From assembly GCF_021538675.1 (NCBI RefSeq), contig NZ_JAJUKH010000004.1, positions 62,001 to 126,000 on the forward strand: DNA of 64,000 nucleotides. The letters run 5' to 3'. The DNA comes from Paenarthrobacter sp. AR 02 (GTDB lineage Bacteria > Actinomycetota > Actinomycetes > Actinomycetales > Micrococcaceae). The notes beneath the pieces are model-generated. The model saw only the letters and a list, made by a program, of their open reading frames with translations. It searched no databases and was not told where the DNA came from. The position numbers and the translations under genes are program-made. This document shows positions 32,375-41,394 of the stretch, piece after piece (position 1 is the stretch's first letter; each line of letters opens with the position of its first letter).

Positions 32375-33625
32375 TCAGGCGGGAAGGTGGCTGGCTACCT
32401 TCGGGGCTTCCGCTGCCGGCAGTCCCTCGCCGGCCTGGCCGTACAACCAGTCGTTGTACTGGAAGTCGTTGTCCTTGCGGCTCTTGAACAGCAGGTTTCG
32501 GAGCGTCCGCCCCAGTCCGGAGACGTGCCAGGACTCACCCCAGACGCGGGCCGTGCGCTGGACCCGGGCGGTGCGGGCGGCCCGGACCTTGTTGAATTCG
32601 GCAATGGCGTCGTCCCACGCGGACGTGTTGGCGCCGTCGGCGGTGAAGACGGTGCCGGCGCTGACGTCCTGCAGCACGGCGGCGTCTTCGAGTGCCTGGC
32701 ATGCGCCCTGGGCGAGGTACTGGAGCATCGGGTGGGCGGCGTCGCCCATGAGGACCATGCGGCCGGCAGCCCAGTTTTCGATGGGGTCGCGATCGTACAT
32801 GGGCCACCGGATGCTGGTGCCGAGGTTCGCGAGGGCGGCCTGGACGGCGGGGACACAGTCCTTGTAGGCGGCCTGGAGCTCGTCCACTCCCCCGTACTGT
32901 TCTTCGCCGCGCTCAAAGGACGGGGATTTGAAGACAGCCACAGTGTTCAGCAGTTCGCCCTTACGGAGGGGGTACTGCACCAGGTGGCAGTCCGGTCCGA
33001 GGTAGACCACCACGTCCTCAAGGTCGGTGGCGGGGGTATCCGCGGTGATGGGAACGGTTCCCCGGTATGCGACGTAAGCCGAGGAAACGGGTTCATCGGA
33101 GGCAACCAGGGGACGCAGCGTGGACTTCAGGCCGTCAGCGCCAATCACCACGTCTGCTTCATAGTCCACACCGGCTGCAGTGTGCACTACTCCACGGCCA
33201 TTCACGGTTTCCACGCTGTCCACCATGACGTCGTTGACCAGCTTCACACCTGCCGCTTCACATCCTTCGAGGAGTACGCGGTGCAGGTCGCTGCGGTGGA
33301 TGACCACGTAGGGGGCGCCGTAGCGTTCCTCGAATTCCCCGCGCAACGACTGTCGGGTCAGCTCGTCACCGGTGACGGCATCGCGGAACACCAGGTGCTT
33401 CGGCTGGACGCCGATCTCCAGGGCCTTCTCCAGCAATCCCCAACGCTTCAGGACCCGGGAAGCATTCGGAGCCATCTGCAAGCCAGCGCCAACCTCACCG
33501 AATTCGGGGGCACGCTCCACGAGCGTTACGTTGGCGCCGTTCTCACGGAGGGCCAGGGCGCCGGCCAGGCCGGCCATCCCTCCTCCCACAACCAGGACAT
33601 CGGTGGACGGGGTGTACTCAGGCAT
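32375..33625 (-). CDS. FAD-dependent aromatic hydroxylase, 3-hydroxybenzoate 6-monooxygenase-like
   Basis: 416 residues of the class A flavoprotein monooxygenases: GxGxxG as VLVVGGGMAGLAGALAL, LVERAPEFGEVGAGLQM, the DG motif in VVIGADGLKSTLR and GD motif VLMGDAAHPMLQYLAQGA. It hydroxylates an aromatic acid with NAD(P)H and O2; the surrounding gentisate pathway makes 3-hydroxybenzoate to gentisate the likely reaction, though salicylate 5-hydroxylation is not excluded. The start at 33625 has AGGAG about 8 nt upstream; a longer open frame extends to 33955 but belongs to the shadow of the transporter. It overlaps the transporter by 8 nt. Confidence 0.88.
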   Translation of the reverse strand: MPEYTPSTDVLVVGGGMAGLAGALALRENGANVTLVERAPEFGEVGAGLQMAPNASRVLKRWGLLEKALEIGVQPKHLVFRDAVTGDELTRQSLRGEFEERYGAPYVVIHRSDLHRVLLEGCEAAGVKLVNDVMVDSVETVNGRGVVHTAAGVDYEADVVIGADGLKSTLRPLVASDEPVSSAYVAYRGTVPITADTPATDLEDVVVYLGPDCHLVQYPLRKGELLNTVAVFKSPSFERGEEQYGGVDELQAAYKDCVPAVQAALANLGTSIRWPMYDRDPIENWAAGRMVLMGDAAHPMLQYLAQGACQALEDAAVLQDVSAGTVFTADGANTSAWDDAIAEFNKVRAARTARVQRTARVWGESWHVSGLGRTLRNLLFKSRKDNDFQYNDWLYGQAGEGLPAAEAPKVASHLPA

Positions 33626-34916
33626 TGCTTGCTCCTTGGGAGATCTCGTTCTTGATGTTGAGTCCGACGGCAGCCAACAGGACCGCTGCGACAGCGGCGG
33701 CACCGGCGAACGCGAGGAAGTTTGAGTTGACGCCCAGCCCGGCGGCGAGCAGCAGCCCACCCACCTGCGGCGCCACGACGGCACCGATGCGGCCCGTGCC
33801 CAGCGCCCAGCCGAGCGCGGTACCCCGCAGATGGTCCGGGTAGTGGCTCGCCACGGCAGCGATGATGAGGCACTGCGTGCCATGGGTCCCGACGCCGGCC
33901 AGCACCAGCGCCAGATACACCACCACCACGGGCGGGCTGGCCAGGAGGGCAGCAAGCCCGACGGCGGCCACGGCGGCGGCCGCTATCGCCGTGGGAATCG
34001 GGCCGAATCGGGTGCCTGCCCAGGCGGTAAGGACCGAGCCGGCCACGGCGCCAAGGTTCAGGGCCAAGGCGAACGTCAGGGCGGACCCGAGGTTGTATCC
34101 GGCCAACTGCATCAGGTTAGGCAGCCAGGTACCGAGGCCGTACCAGGCGAACAGGGTTGCGATGGTGGCCAAGGCGAACAGCACGCTGACACCGAGGTAC
34201 GGCGCACGGAGGAGGGAACCGAACCCTGCCTTCTTGTTGGCGTCAGTGCTTGCGCCCTTCCCCGGTGCCAGTGTCTCCGGGATGAACTTGAGCCCCAGCG
34301 GTACCACGATCACCAAGGCCAGTGCTGCCACGAGGAACATGGCTTGCCAGCCGAAAGCGGGAATCAACGGGATGCCCACCAGTGCTGCGATGGAGCCACC
34401 GATCGGCACCCCGGACATCATGAGCGTGGCGATGGTGGACCGCCATTTGATAGGGACCAACTCGGCCACCAGCGCGTTGGCGGAGGGGACAAGCCCACCC
34501 AGTCCTATGCCGGCGAGGAGGCGAAGAATGCCGAAAACGGCCGCGTTGGGGGCAAGGGCACACAGGATGGTGAAGACCGAGAAGACAATCGCACAACCGA
34601 TGATGGTTTTTCGTCTGCCCCACGAGTCGGCCATTCTTCCGGCGAAGATGGCGCCGATCATCATGCCGAGGAATGCCATGGAGCCGATGGTCCCTGCGGT
34701 GGCTTTAGTCAGCCCCCAGCCTGTTTCGGAAATCAGGGATGACTGGACGGTGCCGTAGACGATGAGGTCGTAACCGTCGAAGACCACAAGCAGCCAGCAA
34801 ACAAGGACGGCCAGCGCTGAGCCTTTGGAAAAGCGTGGCGCTGCGCCGGGAGCGTCAGCGGTGACAGCTCCGGAGGTTGGCCCATGCGACGCTGCAGCGG
34901 GAAGTGTGTGATTCAT
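33618..34916 (-). CDS. Aromatic acid:H+ symporter (AAHS) family MFS transporter
   Basis: 432 residues with 12 helices. AAHS signatures: VVFDGYDLIVYGTVQSSLI (helix 1, the DGxD region), SWGRRKTIIGCAI loop, GLGGLVPSANALVAELVP and RSTIATLMMSGVPIGG, then a late HYPDHLRGTALGWALGTGRIGAV. Such proteins import 4-hydroxybenzoate, 3-hydroxybenzoate, gentisate or protocatechuate. Its position before the hydroxylase and opposite the gentisate genes suggests 3-hydroxybenzoate or gentisate. The start codon lies about 40 nt from the IclR operator at 34957. Confidence 0.88.
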   Translation of the reverse strand: MNHTLPAAASHGPTSGAVTADAPGAAPRFSKGSALAVLVCWLLVVFDGYDLIVYGTVQSSLISETGWGLTKATAGTIGSMAFLGMMIGAIFAGRMADSWGRRKTIIGCAIVFSVFTILCALAPNAAVFGILRLLAGIGLGGLVPSANALVAELVPIKWRSTIATLMMSGVPIGGSIAALVGIPLIPAFGWQAMFLVAALALVIVVPLGLKFIPETLAPGKGASTDANKKAGFGSLLRAPYLGVSVLFALATIATLFAWYGLGTWLPNLMQLAGYNLGSALTFALALNLGAVAGSVLTAWAGTRFGPIPTAIAAAAVAAVGLAALLASPPVVVVYLALVLAGVGTHGTQCLIIAAVASHYPDHLRGTALGWALGTGRIGAVVAPQVGGLLLAAGLGVNSNFLAFAGAAAVAAVLLAAVGLNIKNEISQGASNA

Positions 34917-34952
34917 CCCACCACTGTCCTGCCGGCCGCAGCAGCAGCACCA

Positions 34953-34973
34953 TACAATTCTGTTGTGCAGAAT
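34953..34973 (+). promoter_or_regulatory. IclR promoter with overlapping operator; leaderless start
   Basis: A -10-like TACAAT (34953-34958) lies exactly 6 nt before the GTG at 34965. The palindrome ATTCTG-TTGTG-CAGAAT (34957-34973) overlaps it and the start codon. A near-identical site at 35881-35897 precedes the dioxygenase operon. Confidence 0.65.
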
Positions 34974-35786
34974 GATTCACTTCAGCCGTCTACCCGCAAG
35001 CCACTGCAGAAGCGGCCCACCTATTCCATTGAGGCGGTGGACAACGCCCTGCAGCTCCTCCAACTGCTTCGCGATGGTGGCGCACTCAGGCTCAAGGACG
35101 CTGCGTCCGAGTTGGGCGTGGCTCCGTCCACGGCCCACCGGCTGCTGGCCATGCTGGTCTACCGCGGATTCGCGGTCCAGGACGAAAACCGGCGATACGT
35201 GCCCGGGCCGGCCATGGGCGTGGGTCCCGCGGGACTGGGCTGGACCAGGCCCCTGCGGGACCTTGCGCTGCCACACATGGAACTCCTGTCGGCTCGGCTC
35301 GACGAAACGGTCAACCTGATGGTTCGGGTAGGCACCAAGGTCCGCTTCCTCGCAACGGTTGAGGGCAGCAACGTCCTGCGGGTTGGGGACCGCCAAGGCA
35401 CGGTCATGCCCGCGGACAAAACCTCCGGCGGCAAGGTCATGCTGGCCGAACTTGAGCCAGCCATGATTTACCAGCTGTTCCGCAGCCAGAACGCCGGAAT
35501 AGGCGGCGACACCATCCCGGACGACAGCTATCCCGCCTTTATCCGGGAACTCGAGACGATCCGCGGCAACGGATTTGCCGCAAATTTTGAGGGAACCGAA
35601 GAGGGCGTCAGTGCGCTCGGAATGGCCGTCCACAACCGGCACGGCCAGGTAGTGGGAGCGTTGAGCGTCGCCACTCCTGCCACCAGGTTCCGCAAGGTAT
35701 TCGACGCCGGCCTGGTAGCCGCACTGCGTGAGACGTGCCGGCAACTCGAAATCGACATCGCCGCCAACCCCGCCGACGAGGACTGA
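34965..35786 (+). CDS. IclR family transcriptional regulator of the gentisate genes
   Basis: 273 residues with a GTG start. N-terminal winged helix (about 15-75) with AVDNALQLLQLLRDGGALRL, AASELGVAPSTAHRLLAMLV, then a GAF-like effector domain (about 95-270) with MELLSARLDETVNLMVRVG and GFAANFEGTEEGVSALGMAV. IclR proteins often act on aromatic-acid pathways. A palindrome covering its own promoter and start, plus a matching one before the gentisate dioxygenase, make it the likely regulator of both divergent operons. I chose GTG 34965 because a -10 box lies 6 nt before it; a longer frame to 34884 would run into the transporter gene. Confidence 0.88.
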   Translation: MQNDSLQPSTRKPLQKRPTYSIEAVDNALQLLQLLRDGGALRLKDAASELGVAPSTAHRLLAMLVYRGFAVQDENRRYVPGPAMGVGPAGLGWTRPLRDLALPHMELLSARLDETVNLMVRVGTKVRFLATVEGSNVLRVGDRQGTVMPADKTSGGKVMLAELEPAMIYQLFRSQNAGIGGDTIPDDSYPAFIRELETIRGNGFAANFEGTEEGVSALGMAVHNRHGQVVGALSVATPATRFRKVFDAGLVAALRETCRQLEIDIAANPADED

Positions 35787-35880
35787 GCAGACCACGGCCT
35801 TAACCCTGCGTTGCGAGGCCCACTCTGCACCCCAAACACGCCCCAAACCACGCAGAGTAGGCCCCACAACGCAGGAAATA

Positions 35881-35897
35881 GTTCTGTACAGCAGAAT
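35881..35897. promoter_or_regulatory. IclR-type operator before the gentisate dioxygenase operon
   Basis: GTTCTG-TACAG-CAGAAT (35881-35897) matches the IclR-gene site ATTCTG-TTGTG-CAGAAT in both arms except for the first base and has the same 5-bp spacer. It lies 77 nt before the GTG at 35974. Confidence 0.65.
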
Positions 35898-35973
35898 TTC
35901 CTCGGACCCCGGTACCGCCGTCCGTAGGGTCGAACTACGCCAAGAACTGTTCGGACCTATCGAGGAGGCCTAC

Positions 35974-37110
35974 GTGTCCATCAGCGCCGAGAACACGACC
36001 CACGAATCCGTGGCCGCCAGCCACGCCCTGCCGGAGCCCACTCCGGAGGAGGCTGCCCAGTTGGAGCAGTTGTATAAGGATTTTGCAGCGGGGAACATGG
36101 TTCCGCTTTGGACCGAGATCAGCGACCTGATGCCCATGGTTCCCACTCCGAAGGCTGTGCCGCATGTCTGGCGCTGGGATGACCTGTACCCGCTGGCCGC
36201 CCGGGCCGGGGACCTGGTTCCGGTGGGCCGGGGTGGCGAGCGGCGGGCCATAGCCCTCGCGAACCCCGGCCTGGCTGGTACCCCGTATGCGACCCCCACG
36301 TTGTGGGCCGCGATCCAGTACCTGGGCCCGCACGAGGTAGCTCCGGAACACCGGCACTCGCAGAACGCCTTCCGTTTCGTGGTCGAGGGCGAGGGCGTCT
36401 GGACTGTGGTCAACGGGGACCCCGTGGCGATGCGCCGCGGAGATTTCCTGCTCACACCGGGCTGGAATTTCCACGGCCACCACAACGACACGGACCAGCC
36501 GATGGCGTGGATCGACGGATTGGACATCCCGTTCGTGCACTACGCCGACGCCGGGTTCTTCGAATTCGGCACCGAACGCGTCACCGATGAAGCCACCCCG
36601 GACATCTCCCGCTCTGAAAGGCTCTGGGCGCACCCCGGCCTACGACCCCTGTCCGGACTGCAGGACACCACCAACTCCCCCATCGCGGCCTACCGTTGGG
36701 AACACACCGACGCGGCCCTTCGTGAGCAGCTCCTGCTCGAGGACGAAGGCCACCCGGCCACGGTGTCGCAGGGCCACGCCGCCATCCGGTACTCGAACCC
36801 GACCACCGGTGGGGACGTCATGCCCACTATTCGGGCCGAGTTCCACCGCCTCCGCGCCGGCGCCTCCACCGAACCGCTCCGCGAGGTCGGCTCCAGTGTC
36901 TGGCAGGTCTTCGAAGGCACCGGCACCGCCATCCTCAACGGTGAAACCAAGGAACTGGCCAAGGGCGACCTGTTCGTGGTCCCGTCCTGGCAGGAATGGT
37001 CCCTGACGGCGGACGCCGATCAGCCCGGCTTCGACCTGTTCCGCTTCAGCGACGCCCCCATCTTCGAACGACTGAACTTCAACCGCAGCTACACCGAAGG
37101 ACGCAAGTAA
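35974..37110 (+). CDS. Gentisate 1,2-dioxygenase
   Basis: 378 residues, two cupin domains. The iron-binding motif is PEHRHSQNAFRFVVEGEG in the first cupin (about 115-200), and the second cupin spans about 275-360 (EVGSSVWQVFEGTGTAIL, FVVPSWQEWSL). The protein resembles bacterial gentisate 1,2-dioxygenases, which open gentisate to maleylpyruvate with Fe(II) and O2. AGGAGG 5 nt before the GTG at 35974 decides the start; the longer frame upstream is not coding-like. It is followed directly by the hydrolase gene (TAA then ATG). Confidence 0.93.
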   Translation: MSISAENTTHESVAASHALPEPTPEEAAQLEQLYKDFAAGNMVPLWTEISDLMPMVPTPKAVPHVWRWDDLYPLAARAGDLVPVGRGGERRAIALANPGLAGTPYATPTLWAAIQYLGPHEVAPEHRHSQNAFRFVVEGEGVWTVVNGDPVAMRRGDFLLTPGWNFHGHHNDTDQPMAWIDGLDIPFVHYADAGFFEFGTERVTDEATPDISRSERLWAHPGLRPLSGLQDTTNSPIAAYRWEHTDAALREQLLLEDEGHPATVSQGHAAIRYSNPTTGGDVMPTIRAEFHRLRAGASTEPLREVGSSVWQVFEGTGTAILNGETKELAKGDLFVVPSWQEWSLTADADQPGFDLFRFSDAPIFERLNFNRSYTEGRK

Positions 37111-37947
37111 ATGAGACTGCTCACCCTCCGCACCGAAACCGCCACCGGCAAAGGCACCGTCGCCGTCCGCCAGGACGGCAACACCCTCACGGAGATCCCC
37201 GGCTTCGCCGACGTCGGGGCACTCCTGGCCGATCCCGCCTGGGAAACCACGGCGAAGGCAGCCAACGGCGCAACGCACGCTCTCGACGGCGCCGACCTCG
37301 CTGCCGTCGTGCCCGCACCGGGGAAGATCATCTGTGTGGGCCACAACTACCGCAACCACATCAAGGAAATGGGCCGGGACATCCCCGAGCACCCCACCCT
37401 GTTCGCGAAGTACACCGAATCGCTGATCGGCCCGAACGACGACCTCGCCCTGCCGCAGGAATCGGACACCGTGGATTGGGAAGCCGAACTCGCCGTCATC
37501 ATCGGCAAGAAGGGCCGCCGCATCCCCGAATCCGAGGCAGCGGAGCACATCGCCGGTTACGCGGTCCTGAACGACGTCAGCATGCGCGACTACCAGTTCC
37601 GCACCATCCAGTGGCTCCAGGGCAAGACCTGGGAGAACTCAACACCCTTCGGGCCTGCCCTGGTCACCAAAGACGAGTTCAGCGCCGGACCGCTCATGAC
37701 CTCTGCAGTGGACGGAGAAATCCAACAGTCCACCCCCACCGGCGACCTCGTGTTCACACCCGAATTCCTGGTCTCCTACATCTCCACCATCATCACCCTG
37801 AACCCGGGCGACGTCATCGCCACCGGCACCCCAGGCGGCGTCGGACACGCGCAGGACCCCAAGCGGTACCTGCAGGAAGGCCAGCTCCTGGTCACCACCA
37901 TCGAGGGCCTGGGCCAGCTGAGCAACCGCGTGGTCAAGGAAGCCTGA
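37111..37947 (+). CDS. Fumarylpyruvate hydrolase (fumarylacetoacetate hydrolase family)
   Basis: 278 residues. FAH-family motifs: KIICVGHNYRNHIKEMG, FAKYTESLIGPNDDLALP, DWEAELAVIIGKKGRRI (E-x-E metal site), AGYAVLNDVSMRDYQ, GLVFTPEFLVSYIS-like VSYISTIITLNPGDVIATGTPGGVG. It cleaves a beta-diketone, here presumably fumarylpyruvate into fumarate and pyruvate. It sits immediately after the dioxygenase and ahead of the isomerase with a 1-nt overlap (TGATG). Confidence 0.9.
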   Translation: MRLLTLRTETATGKGTVAVRQDGNTLTEIPGFADVGALLADPAWETTAKAANGATHALDGADLAAVVPAPGKIICVGHNYRNHIKEMGRDIPEHPTLFAKYTESLIGPNDDLALPQESDTVDWEAELAVIIGKKGRRIPESEAAEHIAGYAVLNDVSMRDYQFRTIQWLQGKTWENSTPFGPALVTKDEFSAGPLMTSAVDGEIQQSTPTGDLVFTPEFLVSYISTIITLNPGDVIATGTPGGVGHAQDPKRYLQEGQLLVTTIEGLGQLSNRVVKEA

Positions 37948-38666
37948 TGGTCGCGCGCCACGACCTCGCCACCGACCCGCGCCTGCAGGAAGAACTCCTG
38001 CAGGCGCGGCGGGGCACCGCGTTCTTTGCCCGCAAACTTAACGAACTTTCCGACGCAGAGCTCGACGGCGGGACCCGCCTTCCGCACTGGACCCGCCGCC
38101 ACGTCGTGGCCCACGTCGGGTACAACGCCCGCGCGATCGCACGGTTGGTGGAGTGGGCTGCCACCGGGGTTGAAACACCCATGTACCCCTCGCCCGAGGC
38201 CCGGAACCGGGAAATCAACTTCGGCGCCACGTTGTCCCCCATCGCGTTGCGGAACCTCTTCGACCATTCCGCCGTGCACTTGTCCGTCGAATGGCGCGAC
38301 CTCCCGGATGAGAATTGGGTAAACGAGGTCCGCACCGCCCAGGGACGTACCGTGCCTGCCTCTGAAACCGTGTGGATGCGGACCCGGGAAGTGTGGATGC
38401 ATGCCGTGGACCTCGACAACGGCGCCGCGTTCGACGACATCCCCACCCCTGTCCTGGAACGGCTCCTCAAAGACATCACCGGCGCCTGGAAAACCCGCGG
38501 TACCGATACTGGACTCCTCATCACAGTGGACGAAACCGGCCAGGCGTTCGGCGACACCAGTGCCACGAACCCGACGATCGTCACCGGCACCCTGCCCGCC
38601 GCCGTCGAGTGGGCTGCCGGGCGCAGCAGGGACGGCACGAAACCCGTCCCACCCCCTTGGATCTGA
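37947..38666 (+). CDS. Maleylpyruvate isomerase (mycothiol-dependent type)
   Basis: 239 residues of the DinB-like/mycothiol-dependent family: HVVAHVGYNARAIARLVEWA with the first metal His, and MRTREVWMHAVDLDNGAAF with Glu and His, matching the Corynebacterium type of maleylpyruvate isomerase. It converts maleylpyruvate to fumarylpyruvate with mycothiol, a thiol confined to actinobacteria. The start at 37947 overlaps the previous stop by 1 nt; much longer out-of-register frames through this region are artefacts. Confidence 0.9.
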   Translation: MVARHDLATDPRLQEELLQARRGTAFFARKLNELSDAELDGGTRLPHWTRRHVVAHVGYNARAIARLVEWAATGVETPMYPSPEARNREINFGATLSPIALRNLFDHSAVHLSVEWRDLPDENWVNEVRTAQGRTVPASETVWMRTREVWMHAVDLDNGAAFDDIPTPVLERLLKDITGAWKTRGTDTGLLITVDETGQAFGDTSATNPTIVTGTLPAAVEWAAGRSRDGTKPVPPPWI

Positions 38667-38720
38667 GAGTTTTGAACACGTACTGTACAAAAACCCGATA
38701 ATTCAGCGCACTATGGGGAG

Positions 38721-39617
38721 ATGAACGCCACCAGCCCGAACGGCCCGGTGGAGGGAGGCTCCAACGGCAGGGTGCCCCGCCTGCACCCGTGGAGCCGCTA
38801 CGTGGCTTTGGGGGACTCGTTCACCGAAGGAGTAGGAGATCCGGAGCCGCGCAGCCCCGGGGGCTTGCGGGGCTGGGCGGACCGGGTAGCGGAGGAGCTC
38901 AGCAACGGACATCCGGACTTCGCCTACGCGAACCTGGCAGTCAGTGGAAAGCTGCTCCGCCAGATCCTGGACGAACAGGTAGGACCGGCGATGGCCCTCC
39001 GGCCAGACCTGATCACCCTCAACGCCGGCGGTAACGATCTGCTCTTCCACCGGACAGATCCCGATTCGCTGGCCCTTGAGCTGGACGCGGGGGTGGAAGC
39101 ACTGGCCACCACAGGAGCGTCCATCCTGCTGTTCACGGGCCCGGACTGGGGCGCCACGCCCGTGCTGGGGCGCACCCGCGGGAAGGTGGCCATCTTCAAC
39201 GAAAATATCCGCGTCGTCGCAGCCAGGCATGATGCCGTGATCGCAGACCTATGGGCCCTCCGCCAACTCACCAATCCCCAAATGTGGGACCCTGACCGCC
39301 TGCATTTCTCCCCGCTGGGCCAGCACACCATCGCCATCATGGTCCTGGATGCCCTCAACGTCCCGCACTCCCTGGAACCCCTGGCACCGAAGCCACTCCC
39401 GGAACGCAGTTGGCGCGAAGCCCGGGCGGACGACGCCGTCTGGGCGCGGGAATACCTGGTTCCGTGGGTGCTGCGCCGCCTCAGGCAAAGGAATCCCGCC
39501 CAAGGCCGACACCCCAAGCGGCCCCAACCCGGTCCGGTTTTCGGCGCTACCATGCCACCGGGGTCCTTTGTGGGCACCGATCCCCGGAACCTCACCGCGC
39601 GGGACGACCGCCCGTGA
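38721..39617 (+). CDS. SGNH/GDSL hydrolase
   Basis: 298 residues. GDSL block: YVALGDSFTEGVGDPEPRSP with the catalytic Ser, block II Gly in LAVSGKLLRQI, block III NAGGNDLL with Asn, and block V DRLHFSPLGQH with Asp and His. This defines the SGNH hydrolase family (lipases, esterases). No signal peptide is visible and the C-terminal 60 residues are basic and Pro-rich. There is no ribosome binding site; CACTAT at 38709-38714 lies 6 nt before the ATG and could be a weak -10 for a leaderless mRNA. Substrate unknown. Confidence 0.87.
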   Translation: MNATSPNGPVEGGSNGRVPRLHPWSRYVALGDSFTEGVGDPEPRSPGGLRGWADRVAEELSNGHPDFAYANLAVSGKLLRQILDEQVGPAMALRPDLITLNAGGNDLLFHRTDPDSLALELDAGVEALATTGASILLFTGPDWGATPVLGRTRGKVAIFNENIRVVAARHDAVIADLWALRQLTNPQMWDPDRLHFSPLGQHTIAIMVLDALNVPHSLEPLAPKPLPERSWREARADDAVWAREYLVPWVLRRLRQRNPAQGRHPKRPQPGPVFGATMPPGSFVGTDPRNLTARDDRP

Positions 39618-39711
39618 GGTGAGCGGGAAACACCAAGGGTATGCATTCCATCACCCTTTGCCGCGCCTGTGGTGGCTTGGACAGGATCAACGCTAAAATT
39701 TCACTTGCCGC

Positions 39712-41394
39712 ATGTACAAGCTCTTCGGCATCAACCGCGCTCTTTCCTCGGAGCGCCATAGCGTGAGCGGGGGAAACCGACCAGTCATGACGACAGGCAG
39801 TACCCCCAACCCGCAGCCCGGATCTTCTTCGGTGAAAAACGTTCCTCCCGTCAGCCACACCCTCCAACCCCAGCCGTCCCCGGCTGCTGGTAAACCCGTG
39901 GCGTACCCTGCCATCTGGCAGGGCTTCCTTGGTTCCCTGTTCATGTTTGCCGGGTCGATCGGTATTGGGTGGATCGCCAACGGTTCCCCCATGATCCGGC
40001 ACCCCATAGTCATTGCCCTCCGTACAGAGGGGTGGGGCGTCACCACCTCTGCCGTGTTGCTGACTGTGGGTGCCATGCTGTTGGTGCGCTCCTGGCTCAG
40101 GCTCGGGCAACGGATGGGTACGTGGGAGGGGAACTCCCTGCGGCCCATTATTTGGGCCATCACCGCCTGGTCCCTGCCGTTGCTCTTTGCTGTGCCCGTC
40201 TACTCACGCGACGTGTATGCCTATATAGGCCAGGGCCGCCTGATGATGGAGGGCCAGAATCCCTACACGGTAGGCATCTCAACTCTTAGCAACTGGTTCT
40301 CCCTGGGCGCCGATCCTGCGTGGGCTGAAGCCAGGACGCCCTATGGGCCGTACTTCCTGTGGATGGAGCACATGGTTGTCGCCATCACGGGCGCCCAACC
40401 GGATGTGTCCGTCCTGCTGTTCAGGCTCCTGGCTGCCGGCGGCGTGCTGCTCTGCGTGGTGTACGTACCCAAGCTTGCTGCCCTCCATGGCATCAACGGC
40501 GCCCGGGCACTCTGGATCGCGGTGGCCAACCCCCTGTTCCTCATAAGCTTCGTGGCCAGTGCACACAACGACGCCATCATGGTGGGCCTGGCAGTGGCCG
40601 GCACGTACTTCGCCGCCACCAAGCGCCCGCTGATCGGCATCCTGCTGGTCACTGCGTCCATTGGCATCAAGCCGATCACCGTGTTGTTGCTCCCCTTCAT
40701 CGGACTGATGTGGGCCGGCGCCGGAGCATCGTGGCCCCGGAAATTCGGGATCTGGGCAGCAACAGCGGGGATCAGTTTCGGCGTGCTGTTCATCAGCGGA
40801 ATCCCCCACGGCCTCGGCATGGGATGGGTGTGGGCCATCACCGATCCCACGCCCGGCTTCACCGGCTACTCGCCGTCGGGGTTCCTTGGCCAGCAAATCG
40901 AGTTCCTTGGAAACGCCCTGGGGCTCCCCGGCAACGCCATGGCCGACATCCTGCGCTCCGTCATGAAATGGGGCGGCGTGGGGCTGGTCCTGCTGCTGAT
41001 GTTCCGTGGAGACCACTCCCGGGTGGTGCGGCGCATGGCCCTGGCGTTCGCGGCTTTGGTGCTGCTGTCACCCATCATCCAGCCCTGGTACATCCTCTGG
41101 TTCGTACCGTTCCTGGCCGTGACGGGCATCAGGGACGACTGGCAGATGCGCAGTCTCTACGTCGGGGTGACCTTCTTTGTGGTCTTCGGGGCGCAGGACC
41201 AGCTGTCCGTGTGGTCCTTCGTGGAGGTCTCAGTAGACCTTTCCTCGCTGGCCTTCGCGATCGCGCTGCTCTTTGCCTTCTACCTGGTGTTCCTGGACAT
41301 CCATACGCGCAGGCTCCTGGTCCAAGGCAGGTTATCGCGCTGGGTGGGCCAGAACGACCGGCGGCTGCTCCACCGGCCACCCACCATCCGCTAG
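39712..41394 (+). CDS. Polyprenol-phosphate-mannose-dependent alpha-1,6-mannosyltransferase, MptB-like
   Basis: 560 residues of GT-C type, with about 12-14 transmembrane helices. The motif after helix 2 is VYSRDVYAYIGQGRLMMEGQNPY (split here at SRD and NPY), typical of MptA/MptB mannosyltransferases that add alpha-1,6-mannose in the core of lipomannan or related envelope glycans using polyprenyl-phosphate mannose. The start is uncertain: ATG 39712 has no ribosome site, ATG 39787 has only GGGGGA 12 nt upstream. TAAAAT at 39694-39699 is a possible -10. It overlaps the convergent GT87-type gene by 4 nt. Confidence 0.83.
   Translation: MYKLFGINRALSSERHSVSGGNRPVMTTGSTPNPQPGSSSVKNVPPVSHTLQPQPSPAAGKPVAYPAIWQGFLGSLFMFAGSIGIGWIANGSPMIRHPIVIALRTEGWGVTTSAVLLTVGAMLLVRSWLRLGQRMGTWEGNSLRPIIWAITAWSLPLLFAVPVYSRDVYAYIGQGRLMMEGQNPYTVGISTLSNWFSLGADPAWAEARTPYGPYFLWMEHMVVAITGAQPDVSVLLFRLLAAGGVLLCVVYVPKLAALHGINGARALWIAVANPLFLISFVASAHNDAIMVGLAVAGTYFAATKRPLIGILLVTASIGIKPITVLLLPFIGLMWAGAGASWPRKFGIWAATAGISFGVLFISGIPHGLGMGWVWAITDPTPGFTGYSPSGFLGQQIEFLGNALGLPGNAMADILRSVMKWGGVGLVLLLMFRGDHSRVVRRMALAFAALVLLSPIIQPWYILWFVPFLAVTGIRDDWQMRSLYVGVTFFVVFGAQDQLSVWSFVEVSVDLSSLAFAIALLFAFYLVFLDIHTRRLLVQGRLSRWVGQNDRRLLHRPPTIR

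Noticed and set aside
32387..33655. Long plus-strand frame antisense to the hydroxylase gene
   Set aside because: Shadow frame without a ribosome site; His/Gly-rich text typical of antisense frames.
36996..38666. Frame joining antiparallel register of the hydrolase to the isomerase
   Set aside because: Only the part from 37947 is real; the earlier part is an out-of-frame reading of the hydrolase gene.
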